DNA of 64,000 nucleotides from Streptomyces sp. AV19 (GTDB lineage: Bacteria; Actinomycetota; Actinomycetes; Streptomycetales; Streptomycetaceae). A model generated the notes under the pieces. That model did no database searches, was not told where the DNA came from, and worked only from the letters and a program-made list of their open reading frames with translations. The position numbers and the translations under genes are program-made. Below, piece after piece: positions 52,087 through 61,107 of the stretch. Location of the stretch: positions 80,758-144,757 of the forward strand of contig NZ_JAEAMR010000006.1 in assembly GCF_015999245.1 (NCBI RefSeq), given 5' to 3'. Numbering within the stretch: position 1 is the first letter of the stretch; every line of letters begins with the position of its first letter.

Positions 52087-52752
52087 CTACTCGCCGGCTG
52101 TCCGCCCGGGCGCTGCCGCGGCCCGGATGAGCCGGCGGAGCGCGCCGTAGTAGACCTCGTGGTCGGTCACGGCGGGCAGGATCGCCGGAAGGTGGCCGGT
52201 CAGCGTCGGGAACTCCTCCGGGTCGAGTGCGGCCAGGGCCCGCCGGGTGGTGGCCTGGGCGGACTTCGGGTCGCGGTGGTCGACGAAGCTCGCGCTGCCC
52301 AGGGTGAGCAGGTAGAGCCGCCGGTACGTGACGATCGCGTCCTCGGGGGTCATGCCGGCCGCGAGGGAGTCGGCGAGCTGCGGCTCCACCAGCCGCCCCA
52401 GCAGCTGGCGGCCCAGCCAGGGCCGTCCGCCGCGCAGGGCGACCAGGCCCGGGTGGGCGGTCAGCAGCTCGTACAGCGCGGTGAACCGCCGCTCGGTGGC
52501 GCTCGCCCAGTCGGTGCCGGGCTCGATGTCGGGCAGGCCGGCGGCGAGGTGGTCGGTGACGAGGTCCAGCAGCCCGGCCAGGTCGGTGCACCGGCGCTGG
52601 AGGGACGCGACGGAGATGCCCAGCGCGGCGGCCAGCGTGCGGAAGCTGAGCGCTGCGGGCCCGTCCCGGTCCACGATCAGCAGGGCTTGCTCCGCGATCC
52701 GCTCGGGAGTCGCGCGGGTCAGGGAAGTGGATTGCCTCGGCATGAGAGACAT
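52087..52752 (-). CDS. TetR-family regulator
   Basis: A 221-aa protein. The N-terminal HTH is RIAEQALLIVDRDGPAALSF and LAAALGISVASLQRRCTDLA; the C-terminal part is a helical ligand-binding domain. There is no Shine-Dalgarno sequence before the ATG at 52752, which may be leaderless; an alternative ATG lies at 52743. It is divergent from the threonine dehydratase gene across a 62-base region with a short palindrome, so it probably controls that gene and itself. Confidence 0.85.
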   Translation of the reverse strand: MSLMPRQSTSLTRATPERIAEQALLIVDRDGPAALSFRTLAAALGISVASLQRRCTDLAGLLDLVTDHLAAGLPDIEPGTDWASATERRFTALYELLTAHPGLVALRGGRPWLGRQLLGRLVEPQLADSLAAGMTPEDAIVTYRRLYLLTLGSASFVDHRDPKSAQATTRRALAALDPEEFPTLTGHLPAILPAVTDHEVYYGALRRLIRAAAAPGRTAGE

Positions 52753-52814
52753 CGTACGGTACGGCGTATCGATCACGCCTGGTCGTGGCCGTCCCACTTC
52801 ACAGGAGCAACACG
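52753..52814. promoter_or_regulatory. Divergent promoter/operator between tetR and dehydratase genes
   Basis: A 62-base intergenic region that must contain both promoters. GTACGGTAC at 52754-52762 is a 9-base perfect palindrome directly ahead of the tetR start, and CGATACGCC lies next to it, forming a wider imperfect dyad. It is a plausible TetR-protein operator. Confidence 0.5.
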
Positions 52815-53816
52815 GTGCACCAACTCACGTACGGCGACATCAAGGCCGCCACCGGCCGGATCGCGGGGCGCGTCCGCCCGGTCACCCTCTCCCGCCTCGA
52901 CCCCGGCGCGATCCGGGGCGACCGGCCCGAGGAGCCGTGCGAGATGTGGCTGGCGCTGGAATTCATGCAGCACACCGGCTCGTTCAAGGCCCGCGGCGCG
53001 CAGAACTTCGTCCAGGCCCACCGGGACGCCGGGACCCTGCCGGATTCCGGGGTGACCATCGCCTCCGGCGGCAACGCCGGCCTCGCATGCGCCTGGGCCG
53101 CCCGGCAGCAGGGCGTTCGGGCCACGGTCTTCCTCCCCGGGACCGCTCCGGCGGTGAAGGTGGACAGGCTCCGCGGGTACGGCGCGGACGTGCGCCTGGT
53201 CGGCTCGGAGTACGCCGAGGCGCTGGCCGCGTGCGAGGACTTCGCCGCCGCCACCGGCGCGCTGGCCTCCCACGCCTACGACCACCCCCTGATCGCCGCC
53301 GGGGCCGGCACCCTGCTGGAGGAGATCCACCGGCGGATACCGGACCTCGACACCGTCGTGGTCGCGGTCGGCGGGGGCGGCCTCTTCGCCGGGGTCGCCA
53401 CCGCCGCCCGGCACCACGGCATCCGTACCGTCGCGGTCGAGCCGGAGAACTGCCGGGCGCTCGACGCCGCCCTCAAGGCCGGGCACTTGGTCGACGTGAC
53501 CGTGGACTCCGTCGCCTCCGACTCCCTCGGCGCCCGCCGCGCCTCCGCCATGGCGTTGCACGCCGCCCGGCAGGACGGCGTCCGCTCCGTGCTGGTGCCG
53601 GACACCGGGATCGTCCGCGCCCGCCAGGCACTGTGGGACGACCAGCGCATCGCCGTCGAGCACGCCGCCGCCACGGCCTTCGCCGCCCTCACCTCACCGG
53701 GCCAACACATACCGGGCCGCGGCTACCGGCCCGAAGCGGGCGAGAAGGTCTGCGTGGTCCTCTGCGGAGCCAACACCGACCCGACCGACTTGGTCAACCG
53801 CCCCGCCGGGCACTGA
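52815..53816 (+). CDS. Threonine/serine dehydratase-type PLP enzyme
   Basis: A 333-aa fold-type II PLP enzyme. EFMQHTGSFKARGAQNF near residue 44 holds the PLP Lys (SFKARGA), ASGGNAGLACAWAARQ near 79 the substrate loop, and VVVAVGGGGLFAGVATAARH near 176 the phosphate-binding Gly loop. Family members dehydrate threonine or serine, or racemise amino acids; there is no ACT regulatory domain. The GTG at 52815 follows ACAGGAG. It is divergent from tetR. Confidence 0.8.
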   Translation: MHQLTYGDIKAATGRIAGRVRPVTLSRLDPGAIRGDRPEEPCEMWLALEFMQHTGSFKARGAQNFVQAHRDAGTLPDSGVTIASGGNAGLACAWAARQQGVRATVFLPGTAPAVKVDRLRGYGADVRLVGSEYAEALAACEDFAAATGALASHAYDHPLIAAGAGTLLEEIHRRIPDLDTVVVAVGGGGLFAGVATAARHHGIRTVAVEPENCRALDAALKAGHLVDVTVDSVASDSLGARRASAMALHAARQDGVRSVLVPDTGIVRARQALWDDQRIAVEHAAATAFAALTSPGQHIPGRGYRPEAGEKVCVVLCGANTDPTDLVNRPAGH

Positions 53817-53976
53817 CCGGACAGCCCGAAGGAAGCATCAGGGCATCGCCCTGTCGACGAAGCGCTGGGGCCAGGGCGCGCCCCCGTGACCGGCGCCGCG
53901 GCCCGGCGTGACGGCCGGGGAAGAGCCGGCCGGGCCTCAGGGCATTCGCGGAGGCCGACGGTGACCGGCCCCGGCA

Positions 53977-56709
53977 TCACCGCTCGTCGCGCAGCGCCCG
54001 GGCGAGTGCCGCGCGCGACGTGATGCCGAGCTTGGGGAAGATCTTGTACAGGTGGGCGGCCACCGTGCGCGGGGACAGGCGCAGTTGCTTGCCGATGTCC
54101 TTGTTCGTCAGGCCCGTCGCGGCGAGTTCGGCTATGCGCAGTTCCTGGCCGGTCAGGAGTGCGTGTCCGGCGCCGGCCGGGCCCACGCGGTGTCCTGCCG
54201 CGCGCAGTTCCTGGGCGCAGCGCTCCTCCCAGGGCCGGGCGCGCAGTGCCCGGAACGTCCGGTGGGCCTCGCGGAGGACGTCGTGGGCCTCGGAGCGGCG
54301 GTGGCGGCGCAGCCAGGAGCCGTGGGACAGGCGGAGGCGGGCGAGTCCGAAGGCCCACTGGTCCGCGCCGGGTACGGCGCAGGCGTCCCGGTAGCGGGCG
54401 TCGGCCTCCTCGTCGGGCGCGGCGAGGGCGGTGGCCGCGGCGAGGAGGAAGGCGTGGTGGGCGGAGATCTCCGTCATCCGTGCCGCGCGCCCCGCGGCCA
54501 GGTGCGCCCGGGCCTCCTGCCGTCGCCCGGTGTGGACGGCAGCGTCCACGAAGTCGAAGAAGGGCAGGTGGAACCAGGGCAGGCCGCGCGGCAGGACGCC
54601 CGGCGGTGTGAGCGCCGCCAGGTCGCGGTAGGCGTCCTCGTGGCGGCCGTGGGCCAGGGCCGCGAGGGCGTTCAGGTGCGTGAGGTGGTCGGTGACGAAT
54701 CGCATGCCGGCGCGGGACGCCACCGGTCTGATCCGCCGCTCGGTCTCGCGCAGGGCCTCCTCGTCGCCGCGTCCGGCGGCGAAGTGGGCGTAGTAGTGCC
54801 GGAACAGCAGCGCGTTGCAGTGGTAGCCGAGTTCCTCGGCGGTCTCCGCCTCGCGCAGGCAGTCGTCCGCCGCGTCCCAGTTGCCGCGCAGGAAGTCCTG
54901 GTAGCAGCGGGCCTTCGCGACCGATCCCTGGGTGGCGTAGGCGTGTTGTCCCCGGATGCGCCGCCACATGTCGTCGTCGGCGAGGTCGACCGCCGAGGCG
55001 GTCCACAGCAGGAGCCAGGCGCTCCCGGCTTCCTGCTCCTCGCTCAACTCCCTTACAAGTTGCCGCAGTTCCTCGGACACGCCGTGTGCGGTGCGGGCCG
55101 GGTCGGACCAGGCGCGGTGGCACAGCCGGGCCAGCGGGGACACGTTCTCCCGGTGGCGTTCCAGCGCGCTCCAGATCTGTGCGTCGTCGGTGTAGGTGGC
55201 GGCGAGCAGCAGCTTGAAGTAGGCCTGTTCGGCCAGTCCGCCGAAGGACTCCGCGCCGGGCGCGGCGAGGGCGTCGAGGGCTTCGGGCAGCAGGGTGCAC
55301 GACGAGGCGAAGTCGACGCGGTGGCTCTGGTCGGCGTACACGACGGCGTAGGCGAACAGCGGGGCGATGTCGGCCGGCACGGGGGCCTGCCGCAGTTCCT
55401 CGACGAGCTTGACGGTGTAGGTGAGCCGGCCGCTCCGGGCGGCCATGACGGCCGCCCAGGTCAGCCGGCGGGCCCGGGAGCCGGGGTCGGCGCTGAGGGC
55501 GGCGGCCCGGTCGAGGAGCAGCGCCGCTTCGGCGTCGCCGCCGCGCCGGGCGAGCCGTCGGCCCGCTTCCTGGAGGCGGGCGGCGAGGTCCTCGTCGGGG
55601 ACGAGTGCCGCGGAGGCCTCGTGGACCAGCCGGCGGGGGTCGTCCGCCGCCAGGCCCGACGCCAGGGTCCGGTGGGCTTCGCGCAGTTCGGGCCCGGGGG
55701 CCGCGGAGACGACGGCGCTGCGCACCAGCGGGTGCCGTAACGCCAGCCGCCCGGAGTCGTCCAGCCCGGCCAGCCCGCTGCCCTCGATCTCGTCGAGCAC
55801 CGCCTCCGCGGCGTCCCCGGTGACCTCGTGCGGCCAGGTGCCGGTGGTGCCGGACGTCGTGCCGCCGCCGAGCGCGGTCAGCAGCAGGGTACGGGCGGCC
55901 GGGGCGGACAGGGAGCGCAGCCGGCCGGCGAACAGCCGCTCCAGCCGCTGCCCCAGCGGCAGCCGCTCGGGGAGGGGGACGATGCCCTTGAGGTGCTCCT
56001 CGCGCAGCTGGCGGGGCAGTTCCACGAGGGCCAGGGGGTTGCCGGCGGCCTCCCGCAGCACCCGGTCGGCGGTCGAGGCGGCCAGCCCGGGGTGCTGCCG
56101 GCGCAGCAGGGCGTCCGCGTCCGCGGAGGCCAGGGCGCCGACTTCGACGGGCTGCGCCGGCCACCCCTCCGGGGCGGCGCCGTCGGGACGGCACGTGCCG
56201 ACGATGACGAGCGGCAGTTCCGCGATCCGCCGGTGGAGGAAGGCGAACACGGTCGCGCTGGAGGAGTCGGCCCAGTGCAGGTCGTCGATCAGGAGCAGCA
56301 GGGGTCGTCTGCGTGCCGCTTCCGCGAGCAGCGTCAGCGCGGAGGCGCCCACCATGAAGCCGTTCGGCGGGAGTCCTTCGCGCAGTCCCAGCGCGCATTC
56401 CAGCGCTTCCCTCCGACGTGGCGGCAGGGCTCGGGAACGCTCCAGCAGCGGCCAGAGCACCTGGTGCAGCGCCCCGAAGGCGAGCTCCGTCTCGGCCTCG
56501 GCGCCCACCGCCCGCAGCACGGCGAACCCGGCGTCGTGCGCCCGTGCCGCCGTCCACTCCAGCAGGGCGGTCTTGCCGATGCCCGCGTCGCCGCGCAGCA
56601 GTGTCGCCGAGCCTCCCGACCCGGTCCGCGCGTCGTCCAGCGCGTGGCTCAGCAGTGCCGTCTCCCGCTGCCGTCCCACGAGTCCGCCGCCACCGGCCAA
56701 CGACACCAC
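53977..56709 (-). CDS. LAL-type LuxR transcriptional regulator
   Basis: A 910-aa regulator of the large ATP-binding LuxR (LAL) type. Walker A is ATLLRGDAGIGKTALLEW and Walker B PLLLLIDDLHWADSS, then a long TPR-like helical region, and a C-terminal LuxR helix-turn-helix (LTGQELRIAELAATGLTNKD, LSPRTVAAHLYKIF). The GTG at 56709 follows AGGGGAG; the longer frame from 56751 is less supported. LAL proteins usually activate secondary-metabolite or sugar-use genes. It is divergent from an AraC gene across 259 bases. Confidence 0.85.
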   Translation of the reverse strand: MVSLAGGGGLVGRQRETALLSHALDDARTGSGGSATLLRGDAGIGKTALLEWTAARAHDAGFAVLRAVGAEAETELAFGALHQVLWPLLERSRALPPRRREALECALGLREGLPPNGFMVGASALTLLAEAARRRPLLLLIDDLHWADSSSATVFAFLHRRIAELPLVIVGTCRPDGAAPEGWPAQPVEVGALASADADALLRRQHPGLAASTADRVLREAAGNPLALVELPRQLREEHLKGIVPLPERLPLGQRLERLFAGRLRSLSAPAARTLLLTALGGGTTSGTTGTWPHEVTGDAAEAVLDEIEGSGLAGLDDSGRLALRHPLVRSAVVSAAPGPELREAHRTLASGLAADDPRRLVHEASAALVPDEDLAARLQEAGRRLARRGGDAEAALLLDRAAALSADPGSRARRLTWAAVMAARSGRLTYTVKLVEELRQAPVPADIAPLFAYAVVYADQSHRVDFASSCTLLPEALDALAAPGAESFGGLAEQAYFKLLLAATYTDDAQIWSALERHRENVSPLARLCHRAWSDPARTAHGVSEELRQLVRELSEEQEAGSAWLLLWTASAVDLADDDMWRRIRGQHAYATQGSVAKARCYQDFLRGNWDAADDCLREAETAEELGYHCNALLFRHYYAHFAAGRGDEEALRETERRIRPVASRAGMRFVTDHLTHLNALAALAHGRHEDAYRDLAALTPPGVLPRGLPWFHLPFFDFVDAAVHTGRRQEARAHLAAGRAARMTEISAHHAFLLAAATALAAPDEEADARYRDACAVPGADQWAFGLARLRLSHGSWLRRHRRSEAHDVLREAHRTFRALRARPWEERCAQELRAAGHRVGPAGAGHALLTGQELRIAELAATGLTNKDIGKQLRLSPRTVAAHLYKIFPKLGITSRAALARALRDER

Positions 56710-56968
56710 GGACGCTCCCCTGTCCCTCGGGCACTTCGGGGTGGTGCGCACCCCTCAGGAACACGCCGTGGTCCGGCGCGCGGCTCAGGATAGCGCCCGC
56801 CCGCCCCTTCAAGATCATCAAGGTGGGTGCGGCGGACAGCGGCCGGTCAGTCAAACGACCTACGGGCGTCCGGCGCGCCGGACGCAGGCTGGGGGCCGTC
56901 GATCCGGAGCGCCCGGCGCACCGGCATCCCGCCCGCTTCTCAGGGCCCGAGCGACATCAGGGAGAGCC

Positions 56969-57838
56969 ATGAGCTCCGCGACCATGACCCCGATTACCCC
57001 GCGGCCCCTGGGCTTTCCGCGGATCCGTACGGTCGCGGGCCCGCCGTCGGTCGTGGTACCGGCGTCCGTCCTCCCACCGGCCGCCGGGACCGGCGACGAG
57101 GTCGTCGTCGCGGTCCACGCACGGGGTCTCGCGAGCTTCGTCCAGCGCGGCGAGGTCCTCGCGTGCGGCCCGCTGGACCTCGTCGTCCTCGACGCCGCCG
57201 TCCCGTTCGCCTTCCACGAGGCGGAGGACTTCGAGCTGCACCTCCTCGGCGTGCCCCGGCACGTCCTGGGGCTGGACCGGCTGGACGTCGAGCTGCTGTG
57301 CCGCCTCCACCCGCACACCCGCGGCACTGTGGCACCCCTGCTGGGCCCCCTGCTGCGGGACCTCGCCGCCACGGCACCGGGCCGGTCGCCGCGGTCGGCG
57401 GAGCAACTGGCCGCCTGCGTCGTCGGATTGCTCGGGACCCTCGCGGCCGAGGCGGGACTCCACGACGCCGACGCCCTCGGCACCGGGGACCGGCACGGCC
57501 TGCCGCCGCGCCTGCGGGCGTACGTGAACGAGCGTCTGGGGGACCGCGACCTCACGCCCGAGAGCATCGCGACCCACCACCACATCTCGACCCGTTCCCT
57601 CCACAAGGCGTTCGCCGCCGAGGGCACCACGGTCGGCCGCTGGATCCAGCGGCGCCGGCTCGAGGAATGCCGCAGGGAACTGGCCCGTCCCCAACCGGGC
57701 CGGCCCCGGCCGGCGGTGGCGGCGGTCGCGAAGCGCTGGGGGATCGCCAACCCCGCGTACTTCAGCCGGGCCTTCCGCGCCGCCTACGGCCTGACGCCGA
57801 CCGCCTGGCGCGACGTCCGCGCCGAGCCGGAGGCGTGA
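56969..57838 (+). CDS. AraC-family regulator
   Basis: A 289-aa protein. A beta-rich N-terminal domain resembles AraC_binding_2 (VVPASVLPPAAGTGDEVVVA, FHEAEDFELHLLGVPRHVL). The C-terminal double HTH is LRAYVNERLGDRDLTPESIA, THHHISTRSLHKAF, then VAKRWGIANPAYFSRAFRAA. GGAGAG lies before the ATG at 56969. Divergent from the LAL regulator; target unknown. Confidence 0.8.
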   Translation: MSSATMTPITPRPLGFPRIRTVAGPPSVVVPASVLPPAAGTGDEVVVAVHARGLASFVQRGEVLACGPLDLVVLDAAVPFAFHEAEDFELHLLGVPRHVLGLDRLDVELLCRLHPHTRGTVAPLLGPLLRDLAATAPGRSPRSAEQLAACVVGLLGTLAAEAGLHDADALGTGDRHGLPPRLRAYVNERLGDRDLTPESIATHHHISTRSLHKAFAAEGTTVGRWIQRRRLEECRRELARPQPGRPRPAVAAVAKRWGIANPAYFSRAFRAAYGLTPTAWRDVRAEPEA

Positions 57839-58093
57839 ACGGCCGGACCGGTTCGCCTTACACCGACTGGTCCACGCGTGGTTCGCGGATCTTCCAGCCC
57901 GGCCACGAAAAGATCCGGAATTCCCTGTTTCCGCAGGTCAGAGCGGTGCGTCGTTCCCCCCCCGTTCCCGGGGCGTCCCACCCGTTACCCGCCCTTCCGT
58001 CCCCGCAGCGGTCTCCTGGCAGCCCCTTCAGCAGAACCCGCAGGACCGACCAGCTCGCCCGCCGGGGCCACCCACACAACAGCGGGTTTCCGG

Positions 58094-58501
58094 TCAGGTG
58101 CGAACGTCCCGCTGCTGCACTTCCTTGAGCACATTCGCCACGGTCACAAAGTCGTTGTCCACGTGGAGGACGGTGTGACCGTGGTGCACCGCCGTCGCGC
58201 ACACCAGCAGATCGAGGGCGGCCGCGGACCGGTGCTGTCCTTGTTGCGTGAGCTTGTACTGCGCGGTGTCCACCCAGCGCCACGCGTTCTTGGGGACCGG
58301 CGAGAGCCGGCACAGGGCGTCCAACTCCTCGGCCAGTTCGTCGCGGTGCGCCGGGCCGGTGGCCGAGTACAAGAACTCGGTCCTGGTGGGTTCGCAGATG
58401 TGGAAGACGCCGGCGGCGATGTGTCCCTCCCAGGGGAGCAACGCTCCCGGAACACGGAAGAGGTGCCAGAGGGCAGAGGTGTCGAGGAGGTACGTGATCA
58501 C
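58094..58501 (-). CDS. vapC: VapC toxin (PIN-domain ribonuclease)
   Basis: A 135-aa PIN-domain protein. MITYLLDTSALWHLFR supplies the first acidic residue of the metal site, TEFLYSATGPAH the conserved Glu, and ALDLLVCATAVHHGHTVLHV with DNDF the remaining Asp residues. Active VapC toxins cleave tRNA or rRNA. The GTG at 58501 overlaps the antitoxin stop (GTGA), the standard vapBC order with the antitoxin first. Confidence 0.85.
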   Translation of the reverse strand: MITYLLDTSALWHLFRVPGALLPWEGHIAAGVFHICEPTRTEFLYSATGPAHRDELAEELDALCRLSPVPKNAWRWVDTAQYKLTQQGQHRSAAALDLLVCATAVHHGHTVLHVDNDFVTVANVLKEVQQRDVRT

Positions 58502-58731
58502 TCGAAGGCCGCCCGCCGGGCACGCTTGGCAGCCGCATGCGCAGCCGCTGCGGCCTCGAACTCACCTTGCTCACCCCGCGCAGCCAGCTTCTCGGCAGCT
58601 TCGAGCCGCTTGATCCGGGCCACGTAGTCCCGCAGGGCCGCGTTGACAGTCTCTTTCTTCGTGGAGGCGCCCATCAGTCGCATGGCTTCGGCCAGCGCCT
58701 CGTCATCGAGGTCGATCTGGGTTACAGACAC
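58498..58731 (-). CDS. vapB: VapB antitoxin
   Basis: A 77-aa protein. The N-terminal ribbon-helix-helix is VTQIDLDDEALAEAMRLMGA followed by STKKETVNAALRDYVARI, typical of the VapB type II antitoxin, with an Ala/Arg-rich tail that would bind VapC. The GTG at 58731 (VSVTQI) is chosen because it begins exactly at the ribbon; an alternative GTG lies three codons upstream. Autoregulation through the operator at 58761 is expected. Confidence 0.8.
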   Translation of the reverse strand: MSVTQIDLDDEALAEAMRLMGASTKKETVNAALRDYVARIKRLEAAEKLAARGEQGEFEAAAAAHAAAKRARRAAFE

Positions 58732-58760
58732 GCCGATCACCCCACCTGTGAACCAACCGT

Positions 58761-58781
58761 ATGTATGCATCCAAGATACAT
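58761..58781. promoter_or_regulatory. vapB: vapBC operator/promoter dyad
   Basis: ATGTAT at 58761-58766 and ATACAT at 58776-58781 form a perfect 6-base inverted repeat with a 9-base spacer, 30 bases upstream of the vapB start. Ribbon-helix-helix antitoxins bind such dyads as a complex with the toxin. TATAC-like bases suggest an overlapping -10 element. Confidence 0.65.
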
Positions 58782-58937
58782 CACCAACATGACCCCGCCG
58801 ACGGAACGAGCCGCACCGGCCGATACCCGCTGAAGCCGTAATCCGACAGGCCAAGCCTCCGCACACCCGGATCGACCATACAGACCTTGTACATCTATCT
58901 GCACTACTGCCGCATGGTGGGGCGAGCGGGGCTCGAC

Positions 58938-59915
58938 TCACGACCGACGGATGGTGAGCCCGCCGGCCGTGCGCCACTCCCGCGGCGAGCGCCCGTACAC
59001 CGTCCTGAAGACGCGGCTGAAGTGCGCCGGGCTGCAGAACCCCCAGCGCAGGGCCACCGCGGACACCGTCGGACCGGCCGTGCCCGCCGCCGGCCGGGCG
59101 AGTTCCTTCCCGCATTCCTCGACGCGGCGCCGCTGGATCAGCCTGCTGACGGTCACCCCCTCGCCCTCGAAGAGCCGGTGGAGGTAGCGGACGGATATGC
59201 GGTGGGCCCGGGCGACGGTCTCCGGCGTGAGGCCGGGGTCGTCGAGGTGCTCGTCGATGTAGCGGCGCACGACGGGCAGCAGGTGGTCGCGGGCCGCGAC
59301 CGGACGGTCGTCCTCACCCTCCGCGTGCTCGTCCACGAGCGCGGCCAGGAGGTCGGCGACGTTGCCGGCCAGCAGGTCGCCCACGGCCGGGGCGACGCGC
59401 GGCGCGCGGTCCGCGAGGCGTTCCAGAAGGGGGGCCAGCAGCGCGGCCGTCCCCTCCCGTGGCGCGAGGGCACGCCCGGCCACCGTCCGCAACCGCGCCT
59501 CGGGCACGTCCGGAACCCGCCCGGGAAGCCGGAACAGCCGCTGCCGGAAGCGCTGTTCCTGCTCCAGGAAGAACGGCCGCCGCAGATCGATCACGGCCAG
59601 ATCGCCCGGGAGCAGCGCGGTGCCGCGCCCGTCCTGCGTCAGGGCGGCGGTCCCGGCCTGCTGGAGGGCGACGACGATCCCGTCGGCGGGGGCGCCGTCG
59701 ACGTGCCGGGACGTCCGGCTCAGGCGTACGGGGTCCGCCTCCAGCGACAGCACGCGCAAGTAGCCGAGGTGTTGTACGTCGAGCGTGCCGGCGAAGCCGT
59801 GCTCCTGCCGCGTCCTGGCCCGTACCGAGGCGGTCAGAGCCTGCTCGACGCCCTGCTGCCAGGTGGCGAGCCGTCCGTCACCGGGGAGGGGGGACGTCGC
59901 GGGGTGCGTGCGCAT
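58938..59915 (-). CDS. AraC-family regulator
   Basis: A 325-aa protein with an N-terminal AraC_binding_2-like sensor domain (LVALQQAGTAALTQDGRG-like stretch ending FFLEQEQRFRQRLFR) and a C-terminal AraC HTH (IDEHLDDPGLTPETVARAHR, ISVRYLHRLFEGEG, then LRWGFCSPAHFSRVFRTVYG). The ATG at 59915 starts MRTHPATS. It is the second AraC regulator in this part of the window, in the opposite orientation to that at 56969. Confidence 0.8.
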   Translation of the reverse strand: MRTHPATSPLPGDGRLATWQQGVEQALTASVRARTRQEHGFAGTLDVQHLGYLRVLSLEADPVRLSRTSRHVDGAPADGIVVALQQAGTAALTQDGRGTALLPGDLAVIDLRRPFFLEQEQRFRQRLFRLPGRVPDVPEARLRTVAGRALAPREGTAALLAPLLERLADRAPRVAPAVGDLLAGNVADLLAALVDEHAEGEDDRPVAARDHLLPVVRRYIDEHLDDPGLTPETVARAHRISVRYLHRLFEGEGVTVSRLIQRRRVEECGKELARPAAGTAGPTVSAVALRWGFCSPAHFSRVFRTVYGRSPREWRTAGGLTIRRS

Positions 59916-60117
59916 GGGGCTCCTTGGTTCCTGCTCGGTCGGCGGACTGCTCGGTCGGCGGCACACGGTCAGCCTGTACGCGGCGCACGGCGGTCCATTA
60001 GGTCATGTGACCGTCCTCTTCGCCCGGTTCAACGCCCCCGGCCGTGCGCCCCCGGGCAAGAACGTGTGCACGCGATGGCACGTCGTCGCCCCGGCACCGG
60101 CCTGGCGTCACGGCGGG

Positions 60118-60570
60118 CGCGGGCGGACTCGCCGAAGACGAGGTTGCCGTGCCGGTCGCCCCGGGCGGCCCGGACGAGCGCGAAGCCGGTGCGGCGGCCG
60201 TGCTCCAGGACGTACGCGGCGCCGTCGAACTCCCGCACCTCCTTGCGCGGCGAGGCGAGCGCGACGCCGCCCCGCCCGTCGTACCGCCGGGGCAGTCCGC
60301 CCTCGGCGGCCTGGGTGCCGACGCCGGCGGGGGTGCAGAAGGCGGGGATGCCGCAGCCGCCGGCGCGCAGGCGTTCGGCGAGCGTGCCCTGCGGGATCAG
60401 CTCGACCTCCAGTTCGCCGGCGAGGTACTGGCGCGCGAACTCCTGGTTCGCGCCGATGCAGGAGCCGGTCACGCGGGAGATCCGGCCCGTGGCGAGGAGG
60501 AGGGCGAGGCCGGAGCCCCTCGCCCCGCAGTTGTCGGAGACGACGCCCAACTCCCGGACCCCGCGCGCTT
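60118..60570 (-). pseudogene. Succinyl/3-oxoacid CoA-transferase subunit A remnant (scoA-like)
   Basis: The frame reads GVVSDNCGARGSGLALLLAT, GRISRVTGSCIGANQEFARQ, YLAGELEVELIPQGTLAERL, RAGGCGIPAFCTPAGVGTQ, ALASPRKEVREFDGAAYVLE and RGDRHGNLVFGESARARRD, the body of ScoA. The N-terminal part (DGATI, GFG..G) and the C-terminal helix after NLVF are missing or scrambled. No scoB follows. Confidence 0.75.
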
Positions 60571-60627
60571 ACACCGCCCGGATGAGGACGTTCGCCGCCA
60601 CGCTATTCTTCTGCACACTGACGAACG

Positions 60628-61021
60628 AGTCGGCAGGAGGCGCACCATCTGCCGCAGTTCGGCGTCCTCAACGCGCCGATGGCCGAACCGGGCCTGGACC
60701 AGCGGACGGTGGGCGAGCGCGTGGGTCTCGACCGCTCGACGATCGCCGAGGCCATCGGCCGGCTCACCCGCCGGGGCCTGCTCGACAAGGTCCGCGACCC
60801 GGCCGACGGCCGCCGGTCCGTACCGCGCCTCACGGAGGACGGAGCCCGCACGCACCGCAAACTCACCGTGCGCACGGCCCGGATGAACCAGATCCTCCTG
60901 TCCCCGCTCTCCCCGCTCCCCCCCCCCGAGGAACAGGCGCTCTTCCCGTCCCTCATGCGCCGGGGTGTCGGACGCGGCGGAGCAACTGCGCAGTCCGGAG
61001 GCGCCACTTGCCGCGTCCTGA
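60628..61021 (+). pseudogene. MarR-family regulator remnant with frameshift
   Basis: The frame reads RQEAHHLPQFGVLNAPMAEP, GLDQRTVGERVGLDRSTIAE, AIGRLTRRGLLDKVRDPADG and RRSVPRLTEDGARTH, the winged helix and wing of a MarR regulator. The N-terminal helix is lost upstream of an in-frame stop. Beyond 60950, an extra G in CGCCGGGG breaks the frame; without it the end reads RRVSDAAEQLRSPEAPLAAS and a stop at 61019. The poly-C run at 60911 is another possible slip. In intact genomes such a gene often flanks scoA. Confidence 0.6.
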
Positions 61022-61107
61022 CCCGGCCCTCTGCAGCCGCCCCCTTGGCAGGCACCGCCCCCTGTGCGAGGCTCGCCGACCACCATCGGCGACCGAGGAG
61101 GCCCCTC

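Noticed and set aside
54052-55740. A 562-codon plus-strand open frame.
   Set aside because: It is antisense to the LAL regulator and has no recognisable domain.
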